The notes beneath the pieces were generated by a model, which had not been told where the DNA came from, searched no databases, and worked only from the letters and a program-made list of their open reading frames with translations. The translations under genes were made by a program, and so were the position numbers. This document shows positions 1 through 12,100 of a stretch of 64,000 nucleotides of DNA, one piece after another (position 1 is the first letter of the stretch; the number at the start of each line of letters is the position of its first letter). Where the stretch lies: positions 40,798,352 to 40,862,351 of the forward strand of contig JAAONU010000011.1 in NCBI GenBank assembly GCA_012932295.1, read 5' to 3'. This stretch comes from Cyclina sinensis (Eukaryota > Mollusca > Bivalvia > Venerida > Veneridae).

Positions 1-365
1 CTAGTGCTAAATTCGTTTTACAATTGTAGTGTAGCAACAAAAGTCTTGTTTGTTTTCGAAGTGTTTTAATAATCTATAAATGTCAGTCTTTCTGCTTCAC
101 AATTCCGAAACTAGTTCTAAGTATAATTATGTTAAGAGTCTACACTATGTAACTATCACAGAGGTATGCTAAAGTCTGCTCGTAAAGTCGCTCTCCCTGC
201 TTAGTTACGGGTCTCTTCTTAAATACAGAAAGGTTGAACACCCACACATGTTACGTGGTTGCTATTTACCATTATTTGTAAAGTTAGTGATAAAGTATCT
301 AGAACCTGGGGATAATTCATTCCAGACCGGACAACTAAGTGTTTTGAGATATATCGTGGTAAATT
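1..365. other. Unassigned AT-rich DNA
   Basis: No exon, RNA gene or clear repeat could be recognised. It is probably intron of the complement-like gene, whose earlier exons must lie to the left of the window. Confidence 0.4.
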
Positions 366-1018
366 GCATCGAATTTGGATGCCCTTTGGCAGAGATCTTT
401 AGAATCATTCACTGAAACAGACACTGTTTGGTATTATAAATCACCAATAGGACACCAATAGGACACCAACAGGACAAAATAATCTATAGAAGATGATGGC
501 AAAAATATCCATTCTGGCGAAGCTGTCAAAAATTTACACGAATCATTGTCTGCGTGCCACAGCTATAACCAGTTATGATGCAGGTGGTTTTGAATCCCCC
601 CGCATTATGAGGGCTTCTAGACATAAAGGTGAATCCTATTTAAGGGGTTACTCAGCAAGACTTACAGAATCTAAACAACATGAAACGTTCGAATGCCTTA
701 GTAAACTATTTATGAAAGGAGATGTCAACATCTCAATGAATTGTGTGAACTAGATCTCAGCTGTTGGATATATTTTCTGATCAAATTGATTTTCCAGAAA
801 TTGCAACATTTCAAAGAAATGACCGTGAACAAGATCCACCAAATCAGCAAGTAATATCTTTACCAGTGACTTCTCAGAATCAGAGCATAGTGCCAGCTAC
901 TGTTAATAGTCAGTTATGCCGATGAATTGGCCCTTGAACACTTACCAATGAGAGAATATCCAACAGAATTTCAGGCAGCAAATCAGGCAAAGTGCACCAA
1001 TATATAACTTACCAAAAT
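366..1018 (+). pseudogene. Relic of a tyrosine-recombinase gene (Crypton/DUF3504-like)
   Basis: The open segment 493-753 carries the C-terminal half of a tyrosine-recombinase fold: the box II motif HCLRAT, then RASRHKGES, then LRGYS. These supply the H-x-x-R, H and nucleophile Tyr of the family. Upstream, in another frame (about 366-480), a segment with ALWQRS and TVWYYKSPIG matches the stretch that normally precedes the catalytic part, but a stop and a short CACCAATAGGA repeat break it. Downstream, about 769-924, a third frame gives a Q/P-rich linker ending in a stop. At least two frameshifts therefore lie within roughly 650 bases and no intact gene remains. Proteins of this kind are common in marine invertebrate genomes, as mobile elements and as domesticated DUF3504 proteins. 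The assignment to Crypton-like rather than DIRS/Ngaro is an inference. It lies upstream of, or in an intron of, the complement-like gene. Confidence 0.6.
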
Positions 1019-1366
1019 TGCGAGGTCTATTTTCACAGTAAAGTTCTTACAGAAATACAGATTGTTGAAACTTCAGAAGGTGGTAGTTCGTTTTAGTTGT
1101 TTGTTATTTGTTACATACACTTAAGTGTAAGGTTGATTTTAAAGATTTTCATTATTGTTATGACAGTACCTTCCGGTACATGTGAAAGTAAACTGACGAA
1201 AGTGACAGTACTTTTCACAAATTTTCAAATATGTTATATTTACAACAGTTGCATTTGTATTTATCATTGGAACTTATTGTGAATGTGAATATTTTGTTGT
1301 TATTAAAGTTGTTAAACCTTCTTTTTTTCAGATTTGCTCAAAATATTTTTTGGTATAATAAAATAA

Positions 1367-1482
1367 ATATCACATGACTTTGAGTGGGACAGTACATATT
1401 GTCAACCTTCGGAGAAATACTGTCACCCTCGCCTCTCCGAAGGTTGACTATATGTACTGTCCCACTCAAACCCATATGATAT
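1367..1482. repeat. Foldback (inverted repeat), MITE-like
   Basis: The left arm, containing GAGTGGGACAGTACATAT and GTCAACCTTCGGAGA, is matched in reverse complement by the right arm, TCTCCGAAGGTTGAC followed by ATGTACTGTCCCACTC. The arms run about 50 bases each, with a spacer of roughly 18 bases and a few mismatches. No coding capacity and no clear target duplication were seen. Confidence 0.75.
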
Positions 1483-3112
1483 TTCTATATTAAGAACTGT
1501 GAATTTCAGAGTTGTGAAGCCTCTCGGACGAAAAACAATTTTCTTTAAAAGTCACAGAACGAACTAAAGGTGGCTATTTACTCTTTATATTCCCCATTTG
1601 AAACGTGGGAGGCATTAAGCGTCCCTGTTGTACGTCCGTTCGTCCTTAAATCAGCATGTATGATATACTATTTTTTGTCCGACCATAAACTGGCGAACGG
1701 TTTGACCTAGGTTAATGAAATTTCATAAGATTATTTCCCAAGACAAGCAAACGACCCCTATTGATTTTGAGGTCAGTAGCTCAAAGGCCGCGGACACAGT
1801 GGCTACCTGTATAAAATCCTTGTCCGATCAAAATGTGACAAACGCTTTTGTCTAGGTTTATTAACTTCATAGGGGTACTGGGTAAATGGTCAATAATGAT
1901 TTTTAGGATACTAAGTCAAAGGTCAGAGTGACAGTCTGTAAACACTCATTGTCTAATCTAAAGCTGGGGAACGCTCTGTCTTTTGAAAAGAAAAACTTGG
2001 TAGGGGCAATTTGCCTGACCAGCAGATGATCTTTATTGATCATTTGGTCAAAGGTCAAGGTCACAGTGAGTGCCTGCGCAAAATCTTTGATTTTCTAAAT
2101 AAGGGCCACAAAGAAAATATTTGCTGAAAATCTCATTCATTTTATGCGGTATTTGCTTTAACCTTTAACCTTTAAATTGTGTTTGCCTTTGCGACCAGTG
2201 CAGGCCAAGATCAGCCAGCACATCAGAGAAGTCTGTTCATAGTTTGCACTATTCGCCATTCAGTCAGTAAATTTTCAATAAGCATCCCCATAAACAATTA
2301 ATGGATCTGTTCAAATTGAAAGATGGACAAGTCCATTTGAGATAGCACTTACACATATTAAGAGCGAACATGTGTATATGACTGAGAAAGAAGGATTGTT
2401 TCTTGTACCCTGTCTTACTAAAGCTATGAATAATTGAATTTTTACTATATGATGTAAAAAGAAAATCTTTTGTTTTTGACACTTCATTCATCTTATGAAG
2501 GATTTCCTTCAGACTTTTTCAAATGAACAACCTGTGTATAGATGGTCATAAAAGAAATAATTTTTGTGGGACAATTTATTACAGGAGTTATGGGCCTTTG
2601 TATTTTTAACTACAGTAGGTATAGCGTAAATGCACTATACTCATTATCTTCTGGATGATTTGTTTTAACCTTTCAGAAATGTGTTGATGAAGATAAAATA
2701 CGAAATTTTGTTGCATCTAATCTTTACCGGAATTATAGGCCTGTAGTATAGAGCATGTGTTTTGAGTGCAACTTCTTATTCACGTTTTGGAAGATTTCCT
2801 TTAAACTGTTGGAGATTAGTCAGCTTAACTTAGAAGATGCTAAAGCAATCAATTTCCTTTGTACCTTTACAAATTATTGCTCTTTGCTTCTAATGCCACA
2901 AACTCTTGAAAACACATCGAAGTTGGGACATCAGTGTCTGAATGGACAAATTTCTAGTTAAAATATACCTTACTTCTAAGATTTTTGCGGATTTTATAAT
3001 AATAATGCAAAGGTATACTTCTGTTGGCTCTAATGTTTGATTTTTTTCAAGTTTATTGCATAATTTCACCTTCATATAGTTTATACTTGCATATTTTCTA
3101 CTTGCTTTAAAG
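1483..3112. other. Non-coding stretch with degraded dispersed repeat
   Basis: About 1590-2130 reads like the tail of a common bivalve dispersed repeat: phrases such as GGTCAAAGGTCAAGGTCAC, and CGTCCGTTCGTCC near 1630. No protein signature was found there. The rest, to 3112, is AT-rich and without a recognisable exon. It probably includes intron of the complement-like gene. Confidence 0.4.
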
Positions 3113-3180
3113 CACTGGGCAACTAGGGAGAACTATCTGTTGTCCAGAATCAGTAATGGAATGGACTGTTCGAGCAATAG
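3113..3180 (+). CDS. Complement-like gene exon a: end of MG6
   Basis: The segment PESVMEWTVRAI resembles the family pattern (D/E)S(I/V)TTWE..A that closes MG6 in C3. The donor GTGGGT follows one base of a Gly codon, completed by the next exon. The 3' edge is firm. The 5' edge (AG at 3111-3112) is the first acceptor that avoids an in-frame stop; an alternative acceptor lies near 3126. Confidence 0.7.
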
Positions 3181-6100
3181 GTGGGTATTTTGTATTCTCA
3201 TTGAATATGAAAATTATTTTTCTTTATTTTATGCCTACCAATGAAATATAGGGAAATATCAGTGAGATAAAAGTGATAATACACTGTTTTGAATCAGTGA
3301 AATTACCATTTTGATAATACACTGTTTGTGGCCGAACTACTTTTTTACCTGATTTACCCAAGAACCACACTGCTCCAATGATTGAAGGAAATAGTGAATC
3401 TGGTCCTGCACCAAGAGGATTTTTCATGAACAGTCACTTTCATGGAAATGTTACTTTCAATTTCAATTTTTCTAAAACTGTAACCCAGCAACTATCTCAA
3501 CAGGTCATAAATTCCAGTCCAAAAGCTGGCCTGCTTGATGAAACTTCAGGAATTTCCCCACCACGTAAATACAAGAGAATCCGCTGTATTTCAGACAGTG
3601 ACAGCGAGTGAAATTTACTTTCCTTGTTAAATCCAGTTATAATATTGAATTCCTAGTTGTGAACAATGATGAAATTCGCCATAAATTATTTAAAATGTCT
3701 GATTTGTTTACATAACTCACATGGACAATATCCAATATGGCCGACTTTCAATTCAATTGATTGAATATTGAGTATTAATCCGCTTTTATAATCAAAGTAT
3801 GTATGGCAAAAATTCAATAAATATTGATAAACTGTGTAGACAAAAATAAATGTTATTTGATGAAAGTGTATTCAGTTTATTTCAGCAGAAGTAAAGTTAT
3901 CATATGTATTGGAGATTGTCTGCACTTTTTTTGTGCGCAGTAACCAAAGTACGCATTAACTGATTTGGGGCTCACCATGGGGAATTTATTGAAGGCCCTG
4001 ATTAAAAATGTCATAAAAAACCCCATTTTTGACGTGTTGGCATAAAATAAAAAGAAAATTTGTTTTTTTTTAGTGGAAGATGGGAATTTATTTCATCTCG
4101 TGAACACCATATGTTGATATTTTCACTCGTGGCTGCGCCACTCGTGAAAATATCACATATGGTGTTCACTCGATGAAATAAATTTTCATCTTCCACAAAA
4201 ACAAACAAATATCCTCTATTGTTTGAAAAAGAGAATTTCTAAAAGTTAACCGTTATAATTATCTTATTAACTAGAGCAAAAGACGAAGCCGTGTGTTGTT
4301 TAATATTACATTATAAAATAACATGGTCATTCGCTTCTTTCGTGACTGGTCTTTTCATTTCGGAAATAAGATGGTTTTGAGTCTTCAAAACTTAGGAGAT
4401 TCAGTCTGTTCTCGATACAGTTATACGCCATTTTTATTTCCCCACCACTTTTAGAGGGGTAGTGGGATATAGATTTACCCTTGTCCAAACGTATAACTGC
4501 TAGAGACATTAACATTCTAAGTATAGTTGACAGAATGTGAACTTACGCGCCTAGGTATTTTGAGGCAAAATTATTGGAGATCGGCAGGGTTATGTCCCCT
4601 GATTAAGCAAAAAGTATCATTTTTAGACTTGTATCTCTTGTTACTCCTAATGTATAACTGCTAGAGCCATGAAACTTTCTAAGAAAATTTGTCAGCGTGT
4701 GAAGTTATGCACCTGGATATTTTGACTCAAATTTGTTGGAGAACGACATAGTAATGCTAAAGCACAGTAAGCTAAAACAAATAGCTGCTGCAGTTTTAGA
4801 CTTTATACGCACCTGTAATTGTACAAGATTTTTTGTGACAGTACCACGGAATGTGGGGGCGTCCGTGTGCTATTAACATATCCCTAGTTTTTATCTGCAT
4901 TTCATTTATTGGTTATAACTTTGAATTTACATAAATTTATAGTTGAATTATTTGGTTTTTATTCACATTCATTTGAAAAAGAAAACTAAAAAAACACAAC
5001 AACAACATGAAAACAGAATACGCCGAAGAAAATGTTATTAAACGTCGAAAAATGAAACAACTCTTAAGTCTTGTGCTTGTTTTATGTTAAGCCAGAATGA
5101 TTACGTTTTAGTAACACCAATAACATAACATATTTCAGGTGTTACAGCCGACAAAGGTATATGTATAGCTGAACCAGCTGACGTTTCTGCTTTCAAGAAG
5201 TTTTTTATACAGCTAGATCTTCCCTACAAAGTCGCTCGCTTTGAGCAATTTGAAGTGAATGCAGCCATATTTAATTACGAAGCAGCTCAAAAAACGGTGT
5301 GTTATAAGATTTAACGTAGAATTTCAAACTTTGTGAAATCATTTGTATGTCTCTTTATTGTCTTTAATTTTTGCCTATTTCTCCTTTATGTAACAACAAA
5401 CTTGCCCAGAGCATTAATCGCAAGAGCAATCATAACTCTGTAAACAATAAACCATTCTCAGTGAGGTGCACAGTGGTCTCCTTCTAGTTCTAAACATTCA
5501 AATAATGTTAAATTTAATTCAAGCGAGCGGTTGCTGGGAAACAGCCCGGTCACGTATAGTTTTACAATATACTCGTATAGGTAGAAAGTCAAAGGCACCT
5601 AACTTGGTGAAAATTATGGTTGTATTACGCACATTTCAGCTACTGAAGCTTCCCAAAACATTTCACTTATCACCAACATGTTACTGAGAAATGACCAGGG
5701 CACAGATTGTCATGCAGAAAAATGTGAAATCAAAAACTCTTTGAAAAAGCAATCACAATTCTACTGGCAGGGACATGAATGTGTGATAGACGGACAGACA
5801 GACGGTCAAAGCGGCTACTAAATACTGTTTCGTATGTGCGTCACCTTCTGTTTATCTTTTATATTAACTTGCATTTATTTCACAAGTCTTTGTTTAGCTT
5901 GTCCATAACCCTGTAAAATAGCTTATTTTGATTTAAATATGCGCCTCTCCTGCAGTTACCATGGCTTCCATATATGTTTCATTTAATTGCAGTCAATAGC
6001 AACTGAGAAATAGCCAAGACATTGGTCCTGCTGCAAAAAAATCAAAGGGCTCGAAACTCTGTATAAAAATAATAAAAACTAGTCATGCAAAAACGGAATA

Positions 6101-9100
6101 TGTGCATCACTTCTTGTTACTGACGTTTCTTATATAATTTTATTCAATTCTATCAAATGGTTGCTGAGAAATGGCAGGGACATGAATGTGTGATAGACGG
6201 ACAGACAGACGGTCAAAGCGGCTACTAAATACTGCCTTGAACTCATAGATCCAGAAGCATATAAAATCGACTTTGTTAAAACTCTACACAATAACAGAAG
6301 ACAAGGAGATAACGAAGGATACTTCTAATGTAGTTAGCGATTGCGACTATGACCTCTCTCTCCTCATACAATACTACTGATTGTCAGTTATAAGAAGGTT
6401 CCTTGTATCAGTATTATACAGAAATCATGCAATAAAACCATTCTGTATCAGGTGCAATGAAAAGTATCGAACTGACCTAATTTCTATAGCCTGTCTTCTA
6501 CAACCTTAACTACCTGATCTCTTAAGGGTCCCTCGGTCACGAAGGCAGTCGTTAACGGTGATAAAAAACTTAATAGTAGCAGGATGCAATGTCAAAGCAG
6601 GTCATTTCAGCCTTTTGATTTCACTATAAATAAACGTAAATAGTGTCAGTTCAATCAACAGAGAGTGTAAAATGCCTGATTTGGTAAATGTAATTCTTGG
6701 AGAGGTTACGTGTACAATTTTGTTATTTACTTTACATATATGGGAACAATTCTAATGGATTTCCTAAAATGTATTTTTGTTGTTAAATCTTAATTTAAAT
6801 GTGCACATGGGACTAACGCTTTAGCAATTCTGCTAGGCAATAGCCTGAAATAGACAATTATCAACCGACCAAATATCAAATGTCTCTCTACATACCCAAA
6901 CAAACTAGATCACACCAATTATACTTGGTAATAGTTTTCACTGAGAACTCATTGCCCAAATATCAAACAGTAAATCATGATCGACTTCACGATTGTGCGG
7001 GTTTTCAAAACTATATGTACCATTTAAGCAGCGGTCCGCTACAAGGTTTAAGCTTTTCTTATAGTATAGGCAAAATCATAGCTCTTTGTCATAGCTTTTC
7101 CGGTAATTCAAAATCACGAACATGTTCTTCATAAAATGAAAAAAAAAAACAGGTACAATAATATTCATTCTCGTATAAAATATTGCTTAAGTCGTCTTTA
7201 TGTGGCCCTTATTTACTTTAAAATTTGTTTTGTTTGCAGGTGAATGTTTATTTAGAAAGTGTAGAAGGTTTGTGCTATAAAACTGAATCGGGCACACCAA
7301 CACCTAAAATGCAGATTGAACTACCGCCTAACGATTTTCGGATTGTAAGGTTCCCAATAATTCCACTACGTAAAGGACTGATCACTGTCAGGGTTACTGC
7401 TTTTGTTTTTGGACGTTGGTATCCGGAATTTGATGCTATCGAGAAGAAGATATACGTTGTGGTAAGCGTGAAAGTAATTATAAACAAACTTAAATAGAAT
7501 CACAGTCATTATGCTAGCAACGTGTTAAAAAGCCTTTTACCATCATAATGAAAATATTCAACAGGTGTAGAGATGTTTATCAACTAGGCCAACTTATCAC
7601 AATGAGGTGACAGAAAAAACAATTGGACAAAGAATGTATCCATTAACAAGGAACATATGTAAAAAAAGAGTCGCGTACTAAAAAAACAACTTTTCATCAT
7701 ATATTTGTTTTTCATTTCAGAGTGAGGGAATGGAAGAAAATGTAACAATTCAGGTTTGTTTAGACCCACACAATCGGATAGAAGATTGCCCAAACGATGC
7801 ACGAATAATCAAGGAAGGTAAATTGATTATTTCAGAGAATTACGCTAGCAAAGTTTTAGCGTATATCTTGAACTAGTTTTAAAGTATGCTGTCTCTCAGT
7901 TCATTTCTGCCTCTCTATAGGTTCTGAAAGCTTTAATTCAATATTTCTAAAACTACAAATTATTTTCTGTAATTCTGCATAAACATCTGAATTATCTAAA
8001 AAGACTTTTCTTTAAACACTTTGGAAAAAATGTTCAAACTAAAAATCCTTCATCTGTTCTACAATAAAATATACAATTATAAAAACACAAAGCAACTAAA
8101 AGAAAGCTAAAAATAAAGACAATCAGCATTTACACAGAACATCATGTTTGATAGAACAGATACATTTTTAACTCTTGGTGACACTCTGTCCGGTGCGTTC
8201 ATAAAGATTACAAACATTATGCAAAAGGTGTTAGAAGGCAATTGATATGAAGACAACTCTCAATGCAGACAAGTCTTTAACACTAAATCAGTTCCCTAAT
8301 AATGCCACTGCGTGATCTTTAACTTTACGAGCGTCCTAGATAATAATAGCTCTAAAATCAATAAATATATAAGTTGCATGTTTTGCGTATCCTCTGACTT
8401 AACAATAAAAGGTTTTGTTTTTACCGTCGTTTGGCGTCCGTCGTCAGTATTTTAGCTTGTAAACAATCTTGAGTCCACATTGTTTCCAGTCTTCATTAAA
8501 CTTGCTCAAAATGTTGGTCCTGATGATTTCTCGGATGATATCAAAAAGATTCATAAAAAATAAATGACTAATTTACGAGAGCAAATTAAAGGAAACTCTT
8601 AAAAATATTCTAAAAGTCTTTCTTATCCAAATTTAATTTAACTTGCTCCGAATGTTTCTCTAGATGATCTTTTGAACAACTTTGACTAGGTCACATTGGT
8701 TCACAATCTAGGTCATTAACTTTAGTTATAAATACATTGTTAACACTCTAGAGTTGAGAGTTTTAGCCATATCCTAATGATTTGGGTCAGAATAATTGAA
8801 ATATGCTTTGATGATGTCTCGAACGAGTCCTCAACCGGGTCGTGTGGCTTCAAGAATTTTGCCACAAATCAAAAATAAGGAAAATCCTTGTGAACACTCT
8901 AAAGGCGCCAAACCTTCTTAACATTTTCTTAAAATATAGGTCCTAATAGTATCATGAAGTGTTTCAAAAGAATGCCTTTCGACTTTTGAACACTCCAGAT
9001 GTCACAACATTACCCACTCTTCGTGACACTAGGTCAGATTGATCTCTATGACATTTTTGAAACTAGGTTGTGAGGTTAAACAACCCTGGACTCTAACCCA

Positions 9101-12100
9101 GATCAGTAGAAAATGCTGTGAATGCTTAATAATTCATAGTTCTAGCGCAACTGACGTCCGCGTCAATTGGTCAGAATAGTTTGAAGATTTTTGACGACTT
9201 TTAAAATGGCCTTTTTATGGCCAAACAAGATCACCCGCTCATATCAGCAGAAAAGCATGCGAACACATTAAAATACATTTTTAAACCGTTTTCGCTCTAT
9301 TTCGTCGATATATATTTCAGAATATCCCTTGGGAGAGATTTTAAATGGGTCATATTAACTCTAGATTGTCACCGCTATTAGTATACGTAGAATGACTAAG
9401 TTGCCTGACCAAAAACTCTTAAATCTGTATGACAGAATTTACCTTCTAGTGGTACTCAGCTGATCGATACAGTGAGCCTTGTTGTTATTGATACCAGTAA
9501 ATGAATGAAATTTTAGATTTCAAAATTGAACAGTGATACACTGGTTGAATGAAACAAGGTCATTTAAAAATATTTTATTTTCATTAAAGATACTGACTTC
9601 AATGGAATATGGGCGACAAGCGTGTTAAGAGTAGACCTCACGCTCCCCGAAAACAGCATACCAGGGACAGGAAAAGCAGTAGGATACATGCAAAGTATGA
9701 GCATTTAACCCTTCATGTTAACAAGTTACTTTTTAGTAGACTTTCGTCATGGTTAACTTGCACTTGTATGACTCCTGAGGTTCCTATAACTAGTAAATCA
9801 GTCAGTGATTCTTTGTTTATAGATGGAGACTTATTTTGTGTAGAAATTGTCTAGTAATTATCCTCTCTGAAACAACGATACAATAACAAACTGTACACAA
9901 ATTTATCATGACAGGAAACTTCAAAAATGACCTAAAACAATGAGTTAATGGTTTTTCGTTATACAATGGTGATGATGATGATGATGATGATGAATGTAAG
10001 CCGATGACAAAAAGTGTTAAAGTGTTGTGAAAAAAATCATACGACACTGATAACAAAAGTTATAACAATGTACCAGGAGATTTAAGATAAATATTTCTGA
10101 GATGTTTTATTACATAGACCAAACCGTTTGAATTTTGGAAACTCGTTAGTTAAATAACAAGCTGTTTGATATCAAAGGTAGAAATAATTCTGAACACTCG
10201 TAATAATGTGATGAAACATATTGCAAGAATGATGTACACTAGATCATGTATTTCAAGGTAAGGCGCACGTGAACTAGTAATCATCGTTCCCGACTGAAAG
10301 AATGGTCTTTTATGTAAATCTGGAAAATAAGAGTTTAAAAAGTTATTTCGACATTAAATTATGTCCACCAGACAATGTAAAGGTTTCTTTAATGTATAGA
10401 TTTCCTCGAAACGTTCTGTTTTTTTCAAGTTCTTGTGAAGACAATGCTTTAATAAATGAATGTAACTCTAGTGGTCTCGAAGCTATTGAATATATTATTG
10501 TTCCTTTTACTAACTGTGAATTCATAGACTATTTTCATAGCGTTCATTGTCGGTTTACATTCATCACATCCACGGAATTTGAATGAATGTATTGCAGCTG
10601 TGTCTTGAGGAAGTTCACTCAAGAGAAAAATGTCTTGAAGTAATTGTATGAAATAACCCATTATTTATTTATTGCCCTGTGATAATTACTGATGCCGCCC
10701 TATTGGTATCATGGTTTCAAGAATTGTTTATACGACAATGTGAATAAGAAATGTGCATAGAAAATTGTTGACGCTTTTGTTGTGAAGTTAGAACTGCAAA
10801 AGAAGCAATGGAAAAAAAGTTGGAAAATCAGTTATAAGCAAGAACACCTCGTTGCCACATTAACCCAGGTAACATCTTATATAAAATCTTCCTGAAATTT
10901 TGTCAGGTGTTTGTCATGATTATCTTTTGTACAAATTGGTCGTGATGTAAAAAAGGTCACCAGCTCGGATCTTTATGAAACCTGGTATGCATTTTTCGTG
11001 AACTGGGCCGATCGTCTCAAGTTAATATTATTGGACACATTTGAATTAAATTTGCTGAGTGTTTGTTTAGGTGATTTCTTGTTTCGAATTGAAACCTGGT
11101 AATGAGGGATAAAATTTGGTTTCTAGCTCAGATCGTCAGAAAAATCATCCAAACGCTTCGGAGCTCACGTAATAGCTCAAATGAGCTAGAGGCCGATTGA
11201 GCTATTGTGAAAAGATTCTTTTCGTCGTCTGGAATCCATCTTATGCCACATAGTTTCTAAAATATCTCCTCTGAAACAAGTAGACCAAAGTCTTTGAAAC
11301 TTGAAAGGGATTTTCCTGGCATGAGCCTTACTAAATTTGTTCAAGGAATTCCACTCCATGCAGAATACTTGGATACTTGAATAGAAATCTTTTGGAATAG
11401 TCTTGTCAAAAACCCCAAAACCCTAGAGTTTAGATATAAAGTGTGTGGTAATGTGTTGTTGTTCACCACAAAGTTAATTCAAATTCTGGCCGTGTGATCA
11501 AAACAAGCTCCTCCAAAGATTTAACATTATTACTCAATGTCTTAAATCGTAATGCCCAGGGCTTATATAATATGTATATAGTATTGTCTAGTGGTTCTGT
11601 ATCACGTTGTTCAAATCATGACCCAGGGTCAAAGGTGACACTGCTAAAAAGGTTAGTGCAAAGTAGTTTTATGTGATCATAATATATGGAAAAAAACCTA
11701 ATATATTACGAAATAATATTTGAAAGACACATCGTCTTGACATGTTTAACCTTGTCCTTGACCTTCTTGTGACCTTTATCTTGACATGCCAGCCGGCCCG
11801 GCTAGCTCAATCGGTAGAGCATCGGATTGTCAATCAACGATCCCGGTTCAATCCCCATCAGGGCCGGCAAAATTTCTCCGTGATAATTGATCTATAGGTC
11901 ATTAGTCCCTCACCTCTGAAGAAAGTGAGGAGAAATTGGTTAGTTAACTGGTTGGATACCCAGGAACACTGGTTAGGTGGACTGATCGCCGGGATATGAC
12001 CTTAGCCGTTAAACTGGCGTTATACCCTAATTAAACCTAAAAATCTTGACATGCCGATCTCCAGCTTCATCATTGATTTTAAAATACATGTATTGTGTTG

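Noticed and set aside
5139..5296. Assignment of the large gene to A2M/CD109 or insect TEP type
   Set aside because: The C-terminal Cys-rich anchor and NTR domain are features of C3/C4/C5, not of CD109 or A2M.
11792..11868. Functional tRNA gene
   Set aside because: It is followed by a SINE body and flanked by a 13-bp target duplication, so it is the head of a retroposed element.
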